DNA of 64,000 nt from Ascarosepion bandense (taxonomy: Eukaryota; Mollusca; Cephalopoda; Sepiida; Sepiidae). Made by a program: the position numbers and the translations under genes. Location of the stretch: positions 612,501 through 676,500 of the forward strand of contig JBBBDQ010001271.1 of assembly GCA_037127315.1 (NCBI GenBank), in the 5' to 3' direction. The notes under the pieces are model-generated. The model was not told the DNA's origin. It saw nothing but the letters and a program-made list of their open reading frames with translations, and did not search any database. Of the stretch, positions 1 to 10,991 are shown one piece after another. Each line of letters begins with the position of its first letter. The first letter of the stretch is position 1.

Positions 1-650
1 CATATCTGGTCGGGTGACCCTGCTGCTCTCCTTGGGCTTCTTGACAAAATACAAAGGAGGATCTGTAACGTGGTTGATACTGACTTGGCAGACCGACTGC
101 AGCCGCTCTCTCACCGGCGTGATGTGGCTTCCCTGTGCCTCTTCTACAAGTACTTTCATGGCTACTGCTCTGATGAGCTTAGATCACTGGTGCCGCCTAA
201 GCACGAATTTACACGAGATACTAGATTAGCAACTAGGTCCCACCCTTTTACAGTTAAACAAATAAGATGTAACCGTAAATTCTACTCCAACAGCTTCTTT
301 TCTCGCGCTTCCCGCCTGTGGAACTCCCTTCCACAAGTCTGCTTTCCCGACAGCTACAATCTCCAGGTGTTTAAATGTAGGGTCAATAGACACCTCCTAT
401 CACACTAACTCCCAATTATTCTCAGAACACTATCATCTACCCAACCCTCATTCTCGGTATCCTTACCCGCCTATCACCAACCCTCTGACATTTCCTATAT
501 TTAACCATTCTCGGTATCCCTACCTGCCTATCACCCACCCTCTGACATTTCCTATATTTAATCATCCTTTCTCCACTCTATGTAGCCCCCTGCGCAGTAG
601 TGGCAGTGACATGCCTTGCTCGGAGTGAAACGCTTATAAAAAAAAAAAAA
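1..650 (+). mobile_element. LINE (CR1/L2-like) 3' end, 5'-truncated by window edge
   Basis: Frame 1 is open from base 1 to 408 and encodes the C-terminal part of a non-LTR reverse transcriptase: HIWSGDPA, then LLDKIQRRICNVV, HRRDVASLCLFYKYFHG, SRLWNSLP and FKCRVNRHLL. No stop interrupts it, so this is one of the better preserved copies. The 3' UTR (409-637) ends in a conserved tail (about 578-637: a GTAGCCCCCTGCGC block, then CTTGCTCGG) followed by oligo-A at 638-650. The same tail recurs at 15.8, 18.5, 25.9, 50.9, 53.6 and 56.1 kb. Whether it starts before base 1 cannot be seen. Clade assignment (CR1/L2 rather than Jockey) is my judgement from the C-terminal pattern. Confidence 0.88.
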
Positions 651-811
651 TAATAATTAGGACAAAAGAAAAATTAAACGATAAGTAGCAAAAATACTTT
701 AAAATATAAATAAAAATGATAATTAACAATAAAGAAAGAAAAAGATAGATTATTAAAATATGGTTAAATAAATGAAAAAAACTACAATGCTGCATCCTAA
801 CGTACGTGCGT

Positions 812-813
<2 letters not shown>

Positions 814-848
<35 letters not shown>
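814..848. repeat. (TC)n microsatellite
   Basis: A pure TC dinucleotide run of about 35 bases. The surrounding 650-1060 is AT-rich and shows nothing else I can name. Confidence 0.97.
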
Positions 849-852
<4 letters not shown>

Positions 853-1060
853 AAGGAGGCAGCAGCCGTCTGAACGGACATGTCTCAACCAAAAGATAAG
901 CTAAAGCTTTTCTTTATATCAGTATACGTATATTACCTTTAAAATATACAATTGTTTGTCTGAAATGTATATTAAAGCATTTTATCGATTTTGTCTCCGC
1001 TTATTGCATTGTAACTCGTATATCATTGTTTACAAATTATTTAATTCCGCTTTTTAACCC

Positions 1061-1704
1061 CCAAACAAAATTCAGTCAGTCAGTTAAGTGCCGTACGTGA
1101 TACATGCTTTGGGCGATCATGTCTCGAAAGAAACATGACTAACTGGGCAGAAGATTATCCTGCAGTATTTTGCCATTGCTTTCTGTGGTAGACTGGTTTC
1201 CAGCCAAGGCTATAAAACACTATCTGTCCTATTATTGAACCCATAACTGAAGGGAAGAGACGGATTAATACCTTTCCCAAGGGTATTTGTGCTTACGTGA
1301 ATGCAAGGAATTCAACTGGAATTTGAACTCGGCACCCCGATTTGTTGTTCCGAAAAGATATCCACTGCACCACGACGCACATCCTAAAACAGTTAAGTGC
1401 CATACGTGATACACGCCTTGGTCGATCATGTCTCGGAAGAGACATGACTTATTGGGCAAAAGATTAGCCCACAGTAGGTTGCCATTAGTTTCTGTGGTAG
1501 ATTGGTTGCCAACCAAGGCTACAGAACCCAATTTGTCTTGTTATTTGACCCATAGCTGGAGGCAAAAGACGGATTAATACCTTTCTCAAGGGTATTTGCG
1601 CGTAAGTGAATGCAAGAAATTTAACAGGAATTCGAACTCGGTTCCCCGATTTCTTGTTTCAAGCCTATATTCACCGCACCACAGCGCACATCCCAAACAA
1701 AATT
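1061..1704 (-). mobile_element. tRNA-derived SINE family A, head-to-tail dimer with 12-bp TSD
   Basis: Two complete SINE copies lie in direct orientation (1073-about 1389 and about 1390-1692), both reading on the minus strand. In each, the minus-strand 5' end is tRNA-like: an A-box-like TGGTGCAGTGGATA and a B-box-like GAGTTCGAATTCC. A body follows with a small hairpin (CATGTCTC/GAGACATG arms), ending in an ACTGACTGAC tail without poly(A). The 12-mer CCAAACAAAATT is at 1061-1072 and again at 1693-1704, flanking the pair and not the single units. This implies the dimer was inserted as one molecule. Octopus tRNA-derived SINEs (OK, OR1, OR2) are known; which of these this is would need alignment. 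Confidence 0.85.
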
Positions 1705-1785
1705 ATATATAAGAAAAGTACATTTAGACAAATGCCAACGCATCACCAAACAAGCCACGACGTCACATTCATTTAGTTTAATCTT

Positions 1786-2130
1786 TTAATGTTTGTTATT
1801 ATTTTTATAACCCACAGATTTCGTGAACTGGCGATACAAAATCACAAAGAAAAAAACTGTGCTAGGTAACAGAAACCACATCACTTGAGGACGTCCAACA
1901 GCAGCAACGGCTAAAATGGATAGCATATGTAACTCGAATTGAAATTCTGAAATAATGAACATGTTGACATCGAACAAAAAGTTAGGAAGGAAGCTACAAT
2001 CAATACTAGATATAGAGTTAACAGTAGTTGCTGGACTTGAAAAACTAACTTCCCTGAAAATATTGTTATATGAGAAAGATTTTATACGTTTCAACTGACG
2101 GTGGCTGCTCAGTCAATGAATACTGATTGT
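1786..2130. repeat. Dispersed repeat X, copy 1
   Basis: This is similar, in reverse orientation, to 33170-33480 and partly to 23880-24280, 57350-57740 and 60500-60620. Shared blocks include an oppositely oriented TTATTTGGTA-like core, a TTTCTCTTAAAA-like core and a GACTGAGCAGCC block. The minus-strand ORF of 102 codons in it resembles no family I know and is probably chance. No terminal repeats were identified, so the superfamily is unknown. Confidence 0.6.
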
Positions 2131-2694
2131 TTCCATCACAAGATGGGTTAGTCGACCATGAACCACCGACATTGACGATCTTCCGACTTTGATGCAGGAC
2201 GATAGTGATTGGCGTGATAGACTCAGGAAAGTCCAAGATAACTCGACCAAATATAAACAGCTACCGTTACCGCGTGCGTGCAAGAAGTGAAAAGAGAGCG
2301 TGTGAGGAAAGAACAGATAGATACAGATACAGATAGGTGTAGATCAACATATAGTAACAGTCATATTACCATACACCCGAACACATGAAGTTATAATTAC
2401 AAATGCTTACAAAAGATTTACTGAAGATGATACACAAGCTATATTTGTTGCAGTCTTTTCTCATTGATGAAAAATTCTAACCTTTTCAAGGACTGAGTAT
2501 GGTCTTCAGTCAATTTCTGAAAGCCTCTTCCAGACTGATAACATCAAGAAGTCACCTTTCTGACAAATGGTGAAATTCAAACCAGGGCCTCATAGTCAGA
2601 AAGCGAACGTTCTAACCACTCGGCCATGCACCCACCCATATTCAACAAATAGCTACAACTCCTTCCTCTCTCTCTCTCTCACACACACACACAC
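2131..2694. other. Gene-free spacer with short (CT)n(CA)n tract
   Basis: Nothing recognisable until the CT/CA tract at about 2666-2694, which abuts the 3' end of the RTE fragment that follows. Confidence 0.6.
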
Positions 2695-3060
2695 ATCTTC
2701 TATGTACCCTCTCCCTTCAGGACGTAGGCGATCATGTCCTTCCACGTCTCCCTATTTTTGGTGGCTCTTAGCACGCTTTCTCCTGTAACGTCACGCAGCC
2801 CCTGTTCTGTCATCCACCTGCTCAGGCCCTTCAAATATGTTATCCGCTGATTTCTTTTGTCTCTTTTTCCCTCTATCTGGCTTGTTAGTATCAGGTTCTC
2901 CAAGCATTCCTTCCTCATTGCATGTCTCAGGAACTTCAGTTGTCTCTTCCTGATGCTCAATATTAATTTTCTTTTTGTTTCCTTTCTTTCCAATACCTCG
3001 TCATTGCTCACATCCTCGGACCACGATATCCGCAGCATCCTTCTGTAGAACCACATTTCA
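2695..3060 (-). mobile_element. RTE-type LINE, C-terminal fragment
   Basis: A minus-strand ORF of 118 codons starts MWFYRRMLRISWSEDVSN and contains SIRKRQLKFLRHAMRKE, ENLILTSQIEGKRD and a terminal MIAYVLKGEGT. This is the region C-terminal to the reverse transcriptase in RTE-like endonuclease/RT proteins. The reading frame is intact in this segment, but the RT core and endonuclease are absent, so it is 5'-truncated and dead. Its 3' end meets a CA-rich microsatellite. Related copies are at 25.1, 48.4 and 54.0 kb. Confidence 0.87.
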
Positions 3061-3117
3061 GCTGCTTACACACATAAAAAATCATAAAAAATAAAAGTCA
3101 GGCCATAACAGTATCGT

Positions 3118-3941
3118 TATTTTTATTGATTTCACCCCAAGCAGGGCAATAAAGCCACTAAGACGTAAAGGATTATTGAGCGTGAAAGAATATGAGAAAA
3201 TAAACACTGTTAAAGAGAGAGAACAATAAAATAACAGGAATTTAGCAGACAAACAATTACGATTGACACTGCACTCAAATTTTTGAGGATCGAAGTTGAC
3301 TGTCAACGAAGAAGCCGGAGAAGAGTTCAAGTGAAAAATCTAAGAGAAGAAACTGTTAATATAGAACTTACGGTTACATGTAGCTATTTCAATTTTAAAA
3401 TAACGAGACCTTGTCACCAATCTAGCACAGCGCTTAAATTCATAAAGTCTAGGCAACAAAAAGTAAAGTTCGTCAGAACAGTCACCACGAAAATATTTAT
3501 AGAAACGGCAGAGACATGTTACTTACGCCGGTGGGTAAGCTTAGCTGAGATGTCAGATCTGATCCAATAACATTGCAAATTCGTCCTTGAATTTGGTAGA
3601 CTTATGAATATATAAGATAGATTCAGGCGTGAAAAATTGTTTAGAGCGACAGAGTGAACCAACTTTCCTAGAAGCAGTCCTAGGAAACGATCCAATATAT
3701 CATATTAGCGAAAAACGTTAGTCCTTGAAGAGGCAATGAGTCACTCCTCTGGAGGTTAGCATCAGCCATACTAGTGGAAGAAAAGTAGAGTTCTCTCGAT
3801 TAAAAAAAGAAATGTTTAGGTTAAGCTATTCTTTACCCCGGTTAACAACAGATTGTAAGCTACCAATTTCCCCTTATCGAACCGATCAGACTTCCTATTA
3901 AAACAAGAGTAAATAAGTGTGTCATCAGCATATATGAACGA
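3118..3941 (-). mobile_element. LINE (CR1/L2-like) fragment, cut by a Helitron at its 5' side
   Basis: On the minus strand this reads, with frameshifts and stops, from the RT active-site box (YADDTLIYSC, near 3905-3935) through MADANL, a HRRK..LCRFYKYF-like block and a NFDPQKFECSVNRN motif, to a degenerate copy of the LINE tail at 3118-3175. The 5' side stops exactly where Helitron copy A begins (3942). The RT palm upstream of YADD is therefore missing. Confidence 0.8.
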
Positions 3942-4125
3942 CTAGCAGTATATTCCGGCGTTGCTCGGGTAATGAAAGCTTTAAAACTAATCCATGGTCC
4001 TGGAGCTCATGACCTGACCAGAAGCCTAAAGAATATTTGTGTGAAGTTTGGTGAGAAACAGATAAAAATTGTGGATTTGTATAAAGGACATACAGACAGA
4101 TAAACAGACACACACACAAACAACT

Positions 4126-4178
<53 letters not shown>

Positions 4179-4489
4179 CGCTTTTCTGCACTATTGTAAG
4201 AACTGCAACCTTGAAACTTCTGTATATCGTTTCTTATGTCTTTGTCTATGAATGTATCAAATTTGATTAAAATCGAACCACTCCTTCTATAACCCGATTT
4301 TATCGATTATCTATATTTATCGGGGGTACCTCGACACAAACCTAGCTAAGAACACTCGCAGACTCTTATATTACAATTGTGTAAATTTTCAAGAAAATCG
4401 GTTCAGCCATTTTGGAGTCTGTAGGTAACGGACACACACAGACACACACACACACACAGACAAAGTTCCATTTATAAAAAAAGTTTAGA
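3942..4489 (-). mobile_element. Non-autonomous Helitron, copy A
   Basis: Read on the minus strand, it starts TCTAAACTT (4489 downward). It ends in a GC-rich imperfect hairpin (CCCGAGCAACGCCGG) followed about 10 nt later by CTAG (3945-3942). The base before is A and the base after is T, as expected for insertion between A and T. 5'-TC, a subterminal 3' hairpin and CTRR are the diagnostic Helitron ends. There is no Rep/helicase ORF. The interior holds CA and TA microsatellites and a conserved GGTTCAGCCGTTTTGGAGTC-type block (+ strand; CATT for CGTT in this copy). Its 3'-proximal part differs from copies B and C. Confidence 0.8.
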
Positions 4490-4960
4490 TTAGATATTCA
4501 GTATTTTCTTTTCGCTTTTCTTTACGGCTTTCTGTAAGATATCTTGTTTAATTTTTCTATCTTTTATCAACACTGTATAGTTGAGGTCGTGACCGACAAT
4601 AATACAAGCTAATGTTCACAACTTATATTTATCTGAAAAGTTTACCAATATCAGTAGCTTTCTTACATTAGGTGATCAGTTCGTAAAGAAGTTGACCAAA
4701 TATTTAAGAGCTCTGTTTTCATTTGAGGGAGGATGATATATCTTTCTATGATAGACTGTACTGGAGATATTGGTGTTGTCTTGTGTGTAAGTAGGTTAAT
4801 AATAAACAAATAAAAATGTTCACATTTATGGTTCCGATTGCGCGTTTTGCAGTAATGAAAAATCTAAACCATTTATTTTATTTGTTTACTGTTAACGTTC
4901 TATTTCTTAATATTGAGCACTTTACTTGCAAAGACTGTTTGCGTTTTAATTCTCTTTAAA

Positions 4961-5027
4961 TTAGGTAACGAACACACACAGAGACACACGCAAACACACA
5001 AAGTTCCATTTATTATATAAGTTTAGA
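4961..5027 (-). mobile_element. Helitron 5'-terminal remnant
   Basis: On the minus strand it begins TCTAAACTTATATAATAAAT at 5027, like the full copies, then a GT-rich stretch and GTTACC, after which similarity stops. Duplicated within the large tandem repeat at about 8641-8707 and 12184-12250. It may be the 5' end of a different Helitron whose 3' end I could not place. Confidence 0.6.
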
Positions 5028-5299
5028 TTTGTCTAACTTTCAGCAACCGTTACAATGTTGACAATAGGACTTACACGCCATTACAATAGCATAACTATAG
5101 AAATTGGTTAATGTAACGGGGCAGAGCAGTCATAATAATGCTTGAAATGTCGTTTAGTGACTTGAGGTATTGAGAGACTTAAGAATTTTTACTGAAGAAA
5201 TAAAAATACTAAGTGGATAAAATACAGATAATTAGTAAACCAGAGAGGAACCTGATGGAAGAAAGTTCGGTTTGAAAGTATTTATCAGAACTTATGTCA

Positions 5300-5620
5300 T
5301 CTGTAGGATTTGAACCCCAAATAAGCCTCGTAAGATTTAGTAAATTCAGAAGATGGCAATCAACGTTGCATTTCAATTTTTGGAGATTGTAGCTGTCAGG
5401 GAAGCAAGTAACCTGTAGGGAGTTCCACAGGCGGGAAATGCGAGAAAAGAAACTGTTGCGTAGAAGTGGTGGCTGCATTTAACTGGTTCAACGGTAAAAG
5501 GGTGGGATTTAGATGCTAATCTAGTCGCACGCTTAAATTCACGTGGACAGGGCACCAGGGATAAAAGCGCTTCGTTGCCATGTCTTTGTGGGACGATAAC
5601 AGCCACCAATATCATTACAC
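5300..5620 (-). mobile_element. LINE (CR1/L2-like) C-terminal fragment, tandem unit 1
   Basis: The minus strand reads ALLSLVPCPREFKRATRLA and SHPFTVEPVKC, then after a frameshift NSFFSRISRLWNSL and DSYNLQKLKCNVDCHLL. These are the C-terminal LINE motifs seen at base 1. There is no poly(A) tail at the 3' side. The same piece recurs at about 8980-9300 and 12523-12744 as part of the tandem repeat. Confidence 0.82.
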
Positions 5621-5959
5621 CGGAAAATGGTTATAAGTCAGAATTCACATTTGCTTAGTTCGCGCCCGAAAATTATTCTGTTTCTATTTTCCTCTTCCTA
5701 AGCTGAAAGAAACGACAATAATGCGAACACACAAACGTCCAACTGTGCTGTTAATCCTTCTTTATACATCAAGAACAACCAGTGATTGTAATATTTGACA
5801 GCCAATAGTATTAATCTGTCGATTGTTTTTATAACAGCATAGAGTATTTTGTAATTTTTCTGCTTTATTTTTTATTTATGTATTTTTTCATACAAGAAAG
5901 ACAAAACCACGACCCACTAGAATGACCAAAAGGATTCTTCGATAATCCTAATCCTATTG

Positions 5960-6052
5960 GATTAATAAAAATCATTAATAAAAATCATTAATAAAAATCA
6001 TTAATAAAAATCAATAGGATTATGTAGATATTAAATCTACATAATCCTATTG
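5960..6052. repeat. 13-bp tandem repeat plus perfect 18-bp hairpin, only in tandem unit 1
   Basis: Four copies of ATTAATAAAAATC (about 5962-6013) run into a perfect inverted repeat: CAATAGGATTATGTAGAT at 6012-6029, a 5-nt loop, and the reverse complement at 6035-6052. The matching place in unit 2 (about 9620-9640) lacks all of it, so it arose after the duplication or was lost from the other copies. Confidence 0.88.
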
Positions 6053-6339
6053 GATACACAACGATAAAAAAAAAAAACTAGACAGCCGCATGCTGAGATC
6101 AGCAACTGTTGAAAATACTCAACACCCACGCACTCAACGCGTTACGATTTACTTTGTATATGTGCCAGTGATTATCAGAAAAGAGAGGCCTCTGACCGTT
6201 AAAAATGACGGCAAAATATCGATATGTCGTCTAAAATGACGACAACATATACCTACTTTTGATTTGGTATATCAACATTATTAAAACATAAGAGCAAAAA
6301 AAAAAAAATAATAATTAAAACCCATGAGAGAGACAGGAA

Positions 6340-6341
<2 letters not shown>

Positions 6342-6402
<61 letters not shown>
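6342..6402. repeat. (TA)n microsatellite
   Basis: About 60 bases of TA. The unit-2 equivalent (9928-9953) is much shorter. The gene-free interval 6053-6889 otherwise shows only AT-rich sequence and a second short TA run at 6855-6879. Confidence 0.95.
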
Positions 6403-6403
<1 letters not shown>

Positions 6404-6889
6404 TAACAGTTTAGCCCAGTTTCACTTGGATAGTTTAAGGAAAAATAAGAATGAAAAAAAAAATATGATGAATTTACTTACCAAATGCTTACCCAATGTC
6501 CACCCTCGTCACTTTTGTAGATATAGATGACAATGTAGAATGTCTATTGGATTAGGGTGGAAGTAGGAGGGGGAGGGGCAACATATATAGACATAGATAA
6601 TATAAAGTGGGGTGATCGATTCGATATTATAATCAATACATAAACTGATCCCTGACTTTGTGGAGTGGTAATATATATTTTTCTACTTTTAATAATATTT
6701 TTTTTTTCTAATTTTGGCTTTCTGAAAAATTTGAAGGTGTCGTTAGCGTTCTAAAATTTTGAGCGCAACTCCCGTCGAGCTAGACCGCAAAATGCAGAAG
6801 CTAAGTTGAATATAAACCAAACAAATACTTGCACAACATCCACCCTCGTCACTTATATATATATATATATATATATATTGTAGCTCTAA

Positions 6890-7445
6890 ATAAATGTCTT
6901 TTTGTTGGCTCTCCTGAAACTTGTTTTGACATCTTCTGTACACAAGCTGTCTAGGTAGGCTATGCATTGTGTTCCTCTTACCTTTAATCTGTCTTGTTAG
7001 GATAAATTCTTTCACTCCTCTTTCCTACCAAGTTCCTTGAAAAATTTCAGCTGACTCTTTCTGATGTTAAGTGTTCCTTTTATTTCCATTTTCTGTAAAA
7101 CTTCTTCCTTGTTCCTATGTTCAGTCAATAGTATTCTCAGTATCCTTCTGTTGAACTACATTTTTATTGATTCATCATTTTCTTCATCTATGAGAAGATT
7201 GTCCGGCATTCACTTCCATATAGAAGGACTGATATCACATTAAAATTTAGTCCATTTTCTTTGTTTCTAATTAAATTTTCCTGTTTCATAATACTTTTCT
7301 TAGCTTCTGGAATGCAACATTTGCTACCCGAATGCGTCTTCTGATTTCAGTGCCGCACTTTCATTCAACTCCAGATAATTAAATTTCGGTACCTGTTTGA
7401 TTTTGGGATCTTATATTTGCAATAAACAAAAATGCAGTCTTTTTA
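6890..7445 (-). mobile_element. RTE-type LINE, decayed C-terminal fragment, tandem unit 1
   Basis: The minus strand gives, with stops and shifts, CGTEIRRRI, VAFQKLRKVL, LETKK and VKEFILTRQIKGKRN. These match the end of the RT domain and the C-terminal domain of the RTE copies at 25 and 54 kb. The frame is heavily broken. A second copy lies at about 10430-10985 in tandem unit 2. Confidence 0.75.
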
Positions 7446-7452
7446 TAATTGA

Positions 7453-8151
7453 CTAGCAGTATAGCCCGGCTTTCCTCGGGTGTAATGAAAGCTTTAAAAC
7501 TAATCCATGGTCCTGGAGCTCAGACTCTTTGGACGTTGGCACGAAAGACTAAAAAGCAATAGTTGTTTCCAGTTAAGGCGAAACCGTAGACTGAAAAAAA
7601 AAATGAATGGATGTAAGTCGGATTTTGATTTCCTGGTATCGATATCAAATAAGTTTTTTCGTCGTAAACTGAATTTTGAAGGCTAAATAAGTCCTCTGAG
7701 TAAATGGCTGAGACTAAAAACTACAATTATACCTACTTAGAGCCAAACCCGAAGCAAAAACTAAAATAAATGGGCTGAAAAAATTAGACATACGGGCAGA
7801 TAAACAGACACACACACAAACATCTTGCCTTATATATATATTATCAATTTTCTGCACTATTGTAAAAACTGCAACCTTGAAACTTCTGAATATCGTTTCT
7901 TATGTCTTTGTCTATGAATGTATCAAATTTGATTAAAATCGAACCACTCCTTCTATAACCCGATTTTATCGATTATCTATATTTATCGGGGGTACCTCGA
8001 CACAAACCTAGCTAAGAACACTCGCAGACTCTTATAGTACAACTGTGTAAATTTTCAAGAAAATCGGTTCAGCCGTTTTGGAGTCTGTAGGTAACGGAGA
8101 CACACACACACACACACAGAGACAAAGTTCCATTTATAAAAAAAGTTTAGA
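7453..8151 (-). mobile_element. Non-autonomous Helitron, copy B
   Basis: Minus strand: TCTAAAC start at 8151, 3' hairpin (CCCGAGGAAAGCCGGG) and CTAG end at 7456-7453, with A and T as outer bases. At 699 bp it is longer than copy A because its 3'-proximal ~380 bp (7453-7840) is a different version. The 5'-proximal half matches copy A closely. It marks the junction of tandem units 1 and 2. Confidence 0.82.
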
Positions 8152-8979
8152 TTAGATATTCAGTATTTTCTTTTCGCTTTTCTTTACGGCTTTCTGTAAG
8201 ATATCTTGTTTAATTTTTCTATCTTTTATCAACACTGTATCATGTGCATATCATATATAGTTGAGGTCGTGACCGACAATAATACAAGCTAATGTTCACA
8301 ACTTATATTTATCTGAAAAGTTTACCAATATCAGTAGCTTTCTTACATTAGGTGATCAGTTCGTAAAGAAGTTGACCAAATATTTAAGAGCTCTGTTTTC
8401 ATTTGAGGGAGGATGATATATCTTTCTATGATAGACTGTACTGGAGATATTGGTGTTGTCTTGTGTGTAAGTAGGTTAATAATCAACAAATAAAAATGTT
8501 CACATTTATGGTTCCGATTGCGTGTTTTGCAGTAATGAAAAATCTAAACCATTTATTTTATTTGTTTACTGTTAACGTTCTATTTCTTAATATTGAGCAC
8601 TTTACTTGCAAAGACTGTTTGCGTTTTAATTCTCTTTAAATTAGGTAACGAACACACACAGAGACACACGCAAACACACAAAGTTCCATTTATTATATAA
8701 GTTTAGATTTGTCTAACTTTCAGCAACCGTTACAATGTTGACAATAGGACTTACACGACATTACAATAGCATAACTATAGAAATTGGTTAATGTAACGGG
8801 GCAGAGCAGTCATAATAATGCTTGAAATGTCGTTTAGTGACTTGAGGTATTGAGAGACTTAAGAATTTTTACTGAAGAAATAAAAATACTAAGTGGATAA
8901 AATACAGATAATTAGTAAACCAGAGAGGAACCTGATGGAAGAAAGTTCGGTTTGAAAGTATTTATCAGAACTTATGTCA

Positions 8980-9300
8980 TCTGTAGGATTTGAACCCCAA
9001 ATAAGCCTCGTAAGATTTAGTAAATTCAGAAGATGGCAATCAACGTTGCATTTCAATTTTTGGAGATTGTAGCTGTCAGGGAAGCAAGTAACCTGTAGGG
9101 AGTTCCACAGGCGGGAAATGCGAGAAAAGAAACTGTTGCGTAGAAGTGGTGGCTGCATTTAACTGGTTTAACGGTAAAAGGGTGGGATCTAGATGCTAAT
9201 CTAGTCGCACGCTTAAATTCACGTGGACAGGGCACCAGGGATAAAAGCGCTTCGTTGCCATGTCTTTGTGGGACGATAACAGCCACCAATATCATTACAC
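8980..9300 (-). mobile_element. LINE C-terminal fragment, tandem unit 2
   Basis: Duplicate of the fragment at 5300-5620, with the same frameshift between the TVKPVKC and NSFFSRISRLWNSL segments. Confidence 0.82.
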
Positions 9301-10429
9301 CGGAAAATGGTTATAAGTCAGAATTCACATTTGCTTAGTTCGCGCCCGAAAATTATTCTGTTTCTATTTTCCTCTTCCTAAGCTGAAAGAAACGACAATA
9401 ATGCGAACACACAAACGTCCAACTGTGCTGTTAATCCTTCTTTATACATCAAGAACAACCAGTGATTGTAATATTTGACAGCCAATAGTATTAATCTGTC
9501 GATTGTTTTTATAACAGCATAGAGTATTTTGTAATTTTTCTGCTTTGTTTTTTATTTATGTATTTTTTCATACAAGAAAGACAAAACCACGACCCACTAG
9601 AATGATCAAAAGGATTCTTCGATAATCATAATCCTATTGGATACACAACGATAAAAAAAAAAAACTAGACAGCCGCATGCTGAGATCAGCAACTGTTGAA
9701 AATACTCAACACCCACGCACTCAACGCGTTACGATTTACTTTGTATATGTGCCAGTGATTATCAGAAAAGAGAGGCCTCTGACCGTTAAAAATGACGGCA
9801 AAATATCGATATGTCGTCTAAAATGACGAGAACATATACCTACTTTTGATTTGGTATATCAACATTATTAAAACATAAGTGCAAAAAAAAAAAATAATAA
9901 TTAAAACCCATGAGAGAGACAGGAAGGATATATATATATATATATATATATATACTAACAGTTTAGCCCAGTTTCACTTGGATAGTTTAAGAAAAAATAA
10001 GAATGAAAAAAAATATGATGAATTTACTTACCAAATGCTTACCCAATGTCCACCCTCGTCACTTTTGTAGATATAGATGACAATGTAGAATGTCTATTGG
10101 ATTAGGGTGGAAGTAGGAGGAGGAGGGGCAACATATATAGACATAGATAATATAAAGTGGGGTGATCGATTCGATATTATAATCAATACATAAACTGATC
10201 CCTGACTTTGTGGAGTGATAATATATATTTTTCTACTTTTAATAATTTTTTTTTTTCTAATTTTGGCTTTCTGAAAAATTTGAAGGTGTCGTTAGCGTTC
10301 TAAAATTTTGAGCGCAACTCCCGTCGAGCTAGACCGCAAAATGCAGAAGCTAAGTTGAATATCAAACAAACAAATACTTGCACAACATCCACCCTCGTCA
10401 CTTATATATATATATATTGTAGCTCTAAA

Positions 10430-10985
10430 TAAATGTCTTTTTGTTGGCTCTCCTGAAACTTGTTTTGACATCTTCTGTACACAAGCTGTCTAGGTAGGCT
10501 ATGCATTGTGTTCCTCTTACCTTTAATCTGTCTTGTTAGGATAAATTCTTTCACTCCTCTTTCCTACCAAGTTCCTTGAAAAATTTCAGCTGACTCTTTC
10601 TGATGTTAAGTGTTCCTTTTATTTCCATTTTCTGTAAAACTTCTTCCTTGTTCCTATGTTCAGTCAATAGTATTCTCAGTATCCTTCTGTTGAACTACAT
10701 TTTTATTGGTTCTTCATTTTCTTCATCTATGAGAAGATTGTCCGGCATTCACTTCCATATAGAAGGACTGATATCACATTAAAATTTAGTCCATTTTCTT
10801 TGTTTCTAATGAAATTTTCCTGTTTCATAATACTTTTCTTAGCTTCTGGAATGCAACATTTGCTACCCGAATACGTCTTCTGATTTCAGTGCCGCACTTT
10901 CATTCAACTCCAGATAATTAAATTTCGGTACCTGTTTGATTTTGGGATCTTATATTTGCAATAAACAAAAATGCAGTCTTTTTAT
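10430..10985 (-). mobile_element. RTE-type LINE decayed fragment, tandem unit 2
   Basis: Duplicate of 6890-7445 with a few substitutions and the same broken frame. Confidence 0.75.
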
Positions 10986-10991
10986 AATTGA

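Larger units (their letters stand above)
3942..7452. repeat. Large tandem repeat, unit 1
   Basis: From about 4180 onward this matches 7845-10991 and 11390-12745 nearly base for base. It differs at scattered sites and by an extra ~80 bp at about 5960-6052. It contains Helitron A, a Helitron 5'-end remnant (4961-5027), a LINE fragment, TA microsatellites and an RTE fragment. Copies 2 and 3 share variants that copy 1 lacks, including an extra CATGTGCATAT-type insertion near 8241 and 11783. Confidence 0.9.
7453..10991. repeat. Large tandem repeat, unit 2
   Basis: This is a near-identical copy of unit 1 with the same order of parts: Helitron B, Helitron 5' remnant (8641-8707), LINE fragment (about 8980-9300), TA microsatellites (9928-9953) and RTE fragment (10430-10985). 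The minus-strand ORF at 5209-5478 is repeated exactly at 8889-9158 and 12432-12701. Confidence 0.92.

Noticed and set aside
1265..1531. Minus-strand ORFs across SINE copies here and at 13000-13254, 32812-33153 and 40496-40762
   Set aside because: They are frames through the SINE (recurring FELQLNSLHSRKYPWERY-like strings), which is a pol III element with no protein.
4069..4251. ORFs with (IY)n stretches here and at 6324, 9879, 15659, 16126 and 18479
   Set aside because: These are translations of (TA)n microsatellites.
3938..4498. Calling the CCCGGCG..CTCGGG repeat a SINE or a Penelope terminal repeat
   Set aside because: It lacks A/B boxes and target-site duplications, while the TC start, subterminal hairpin and CTAG end fit a Helitron.
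5940..6060. CRISPR-like array (13-bp direct repeats)
   Set aside because: Units are contiguous without spacers and the genome is clearly animal; it is a slippage or template-switch product.
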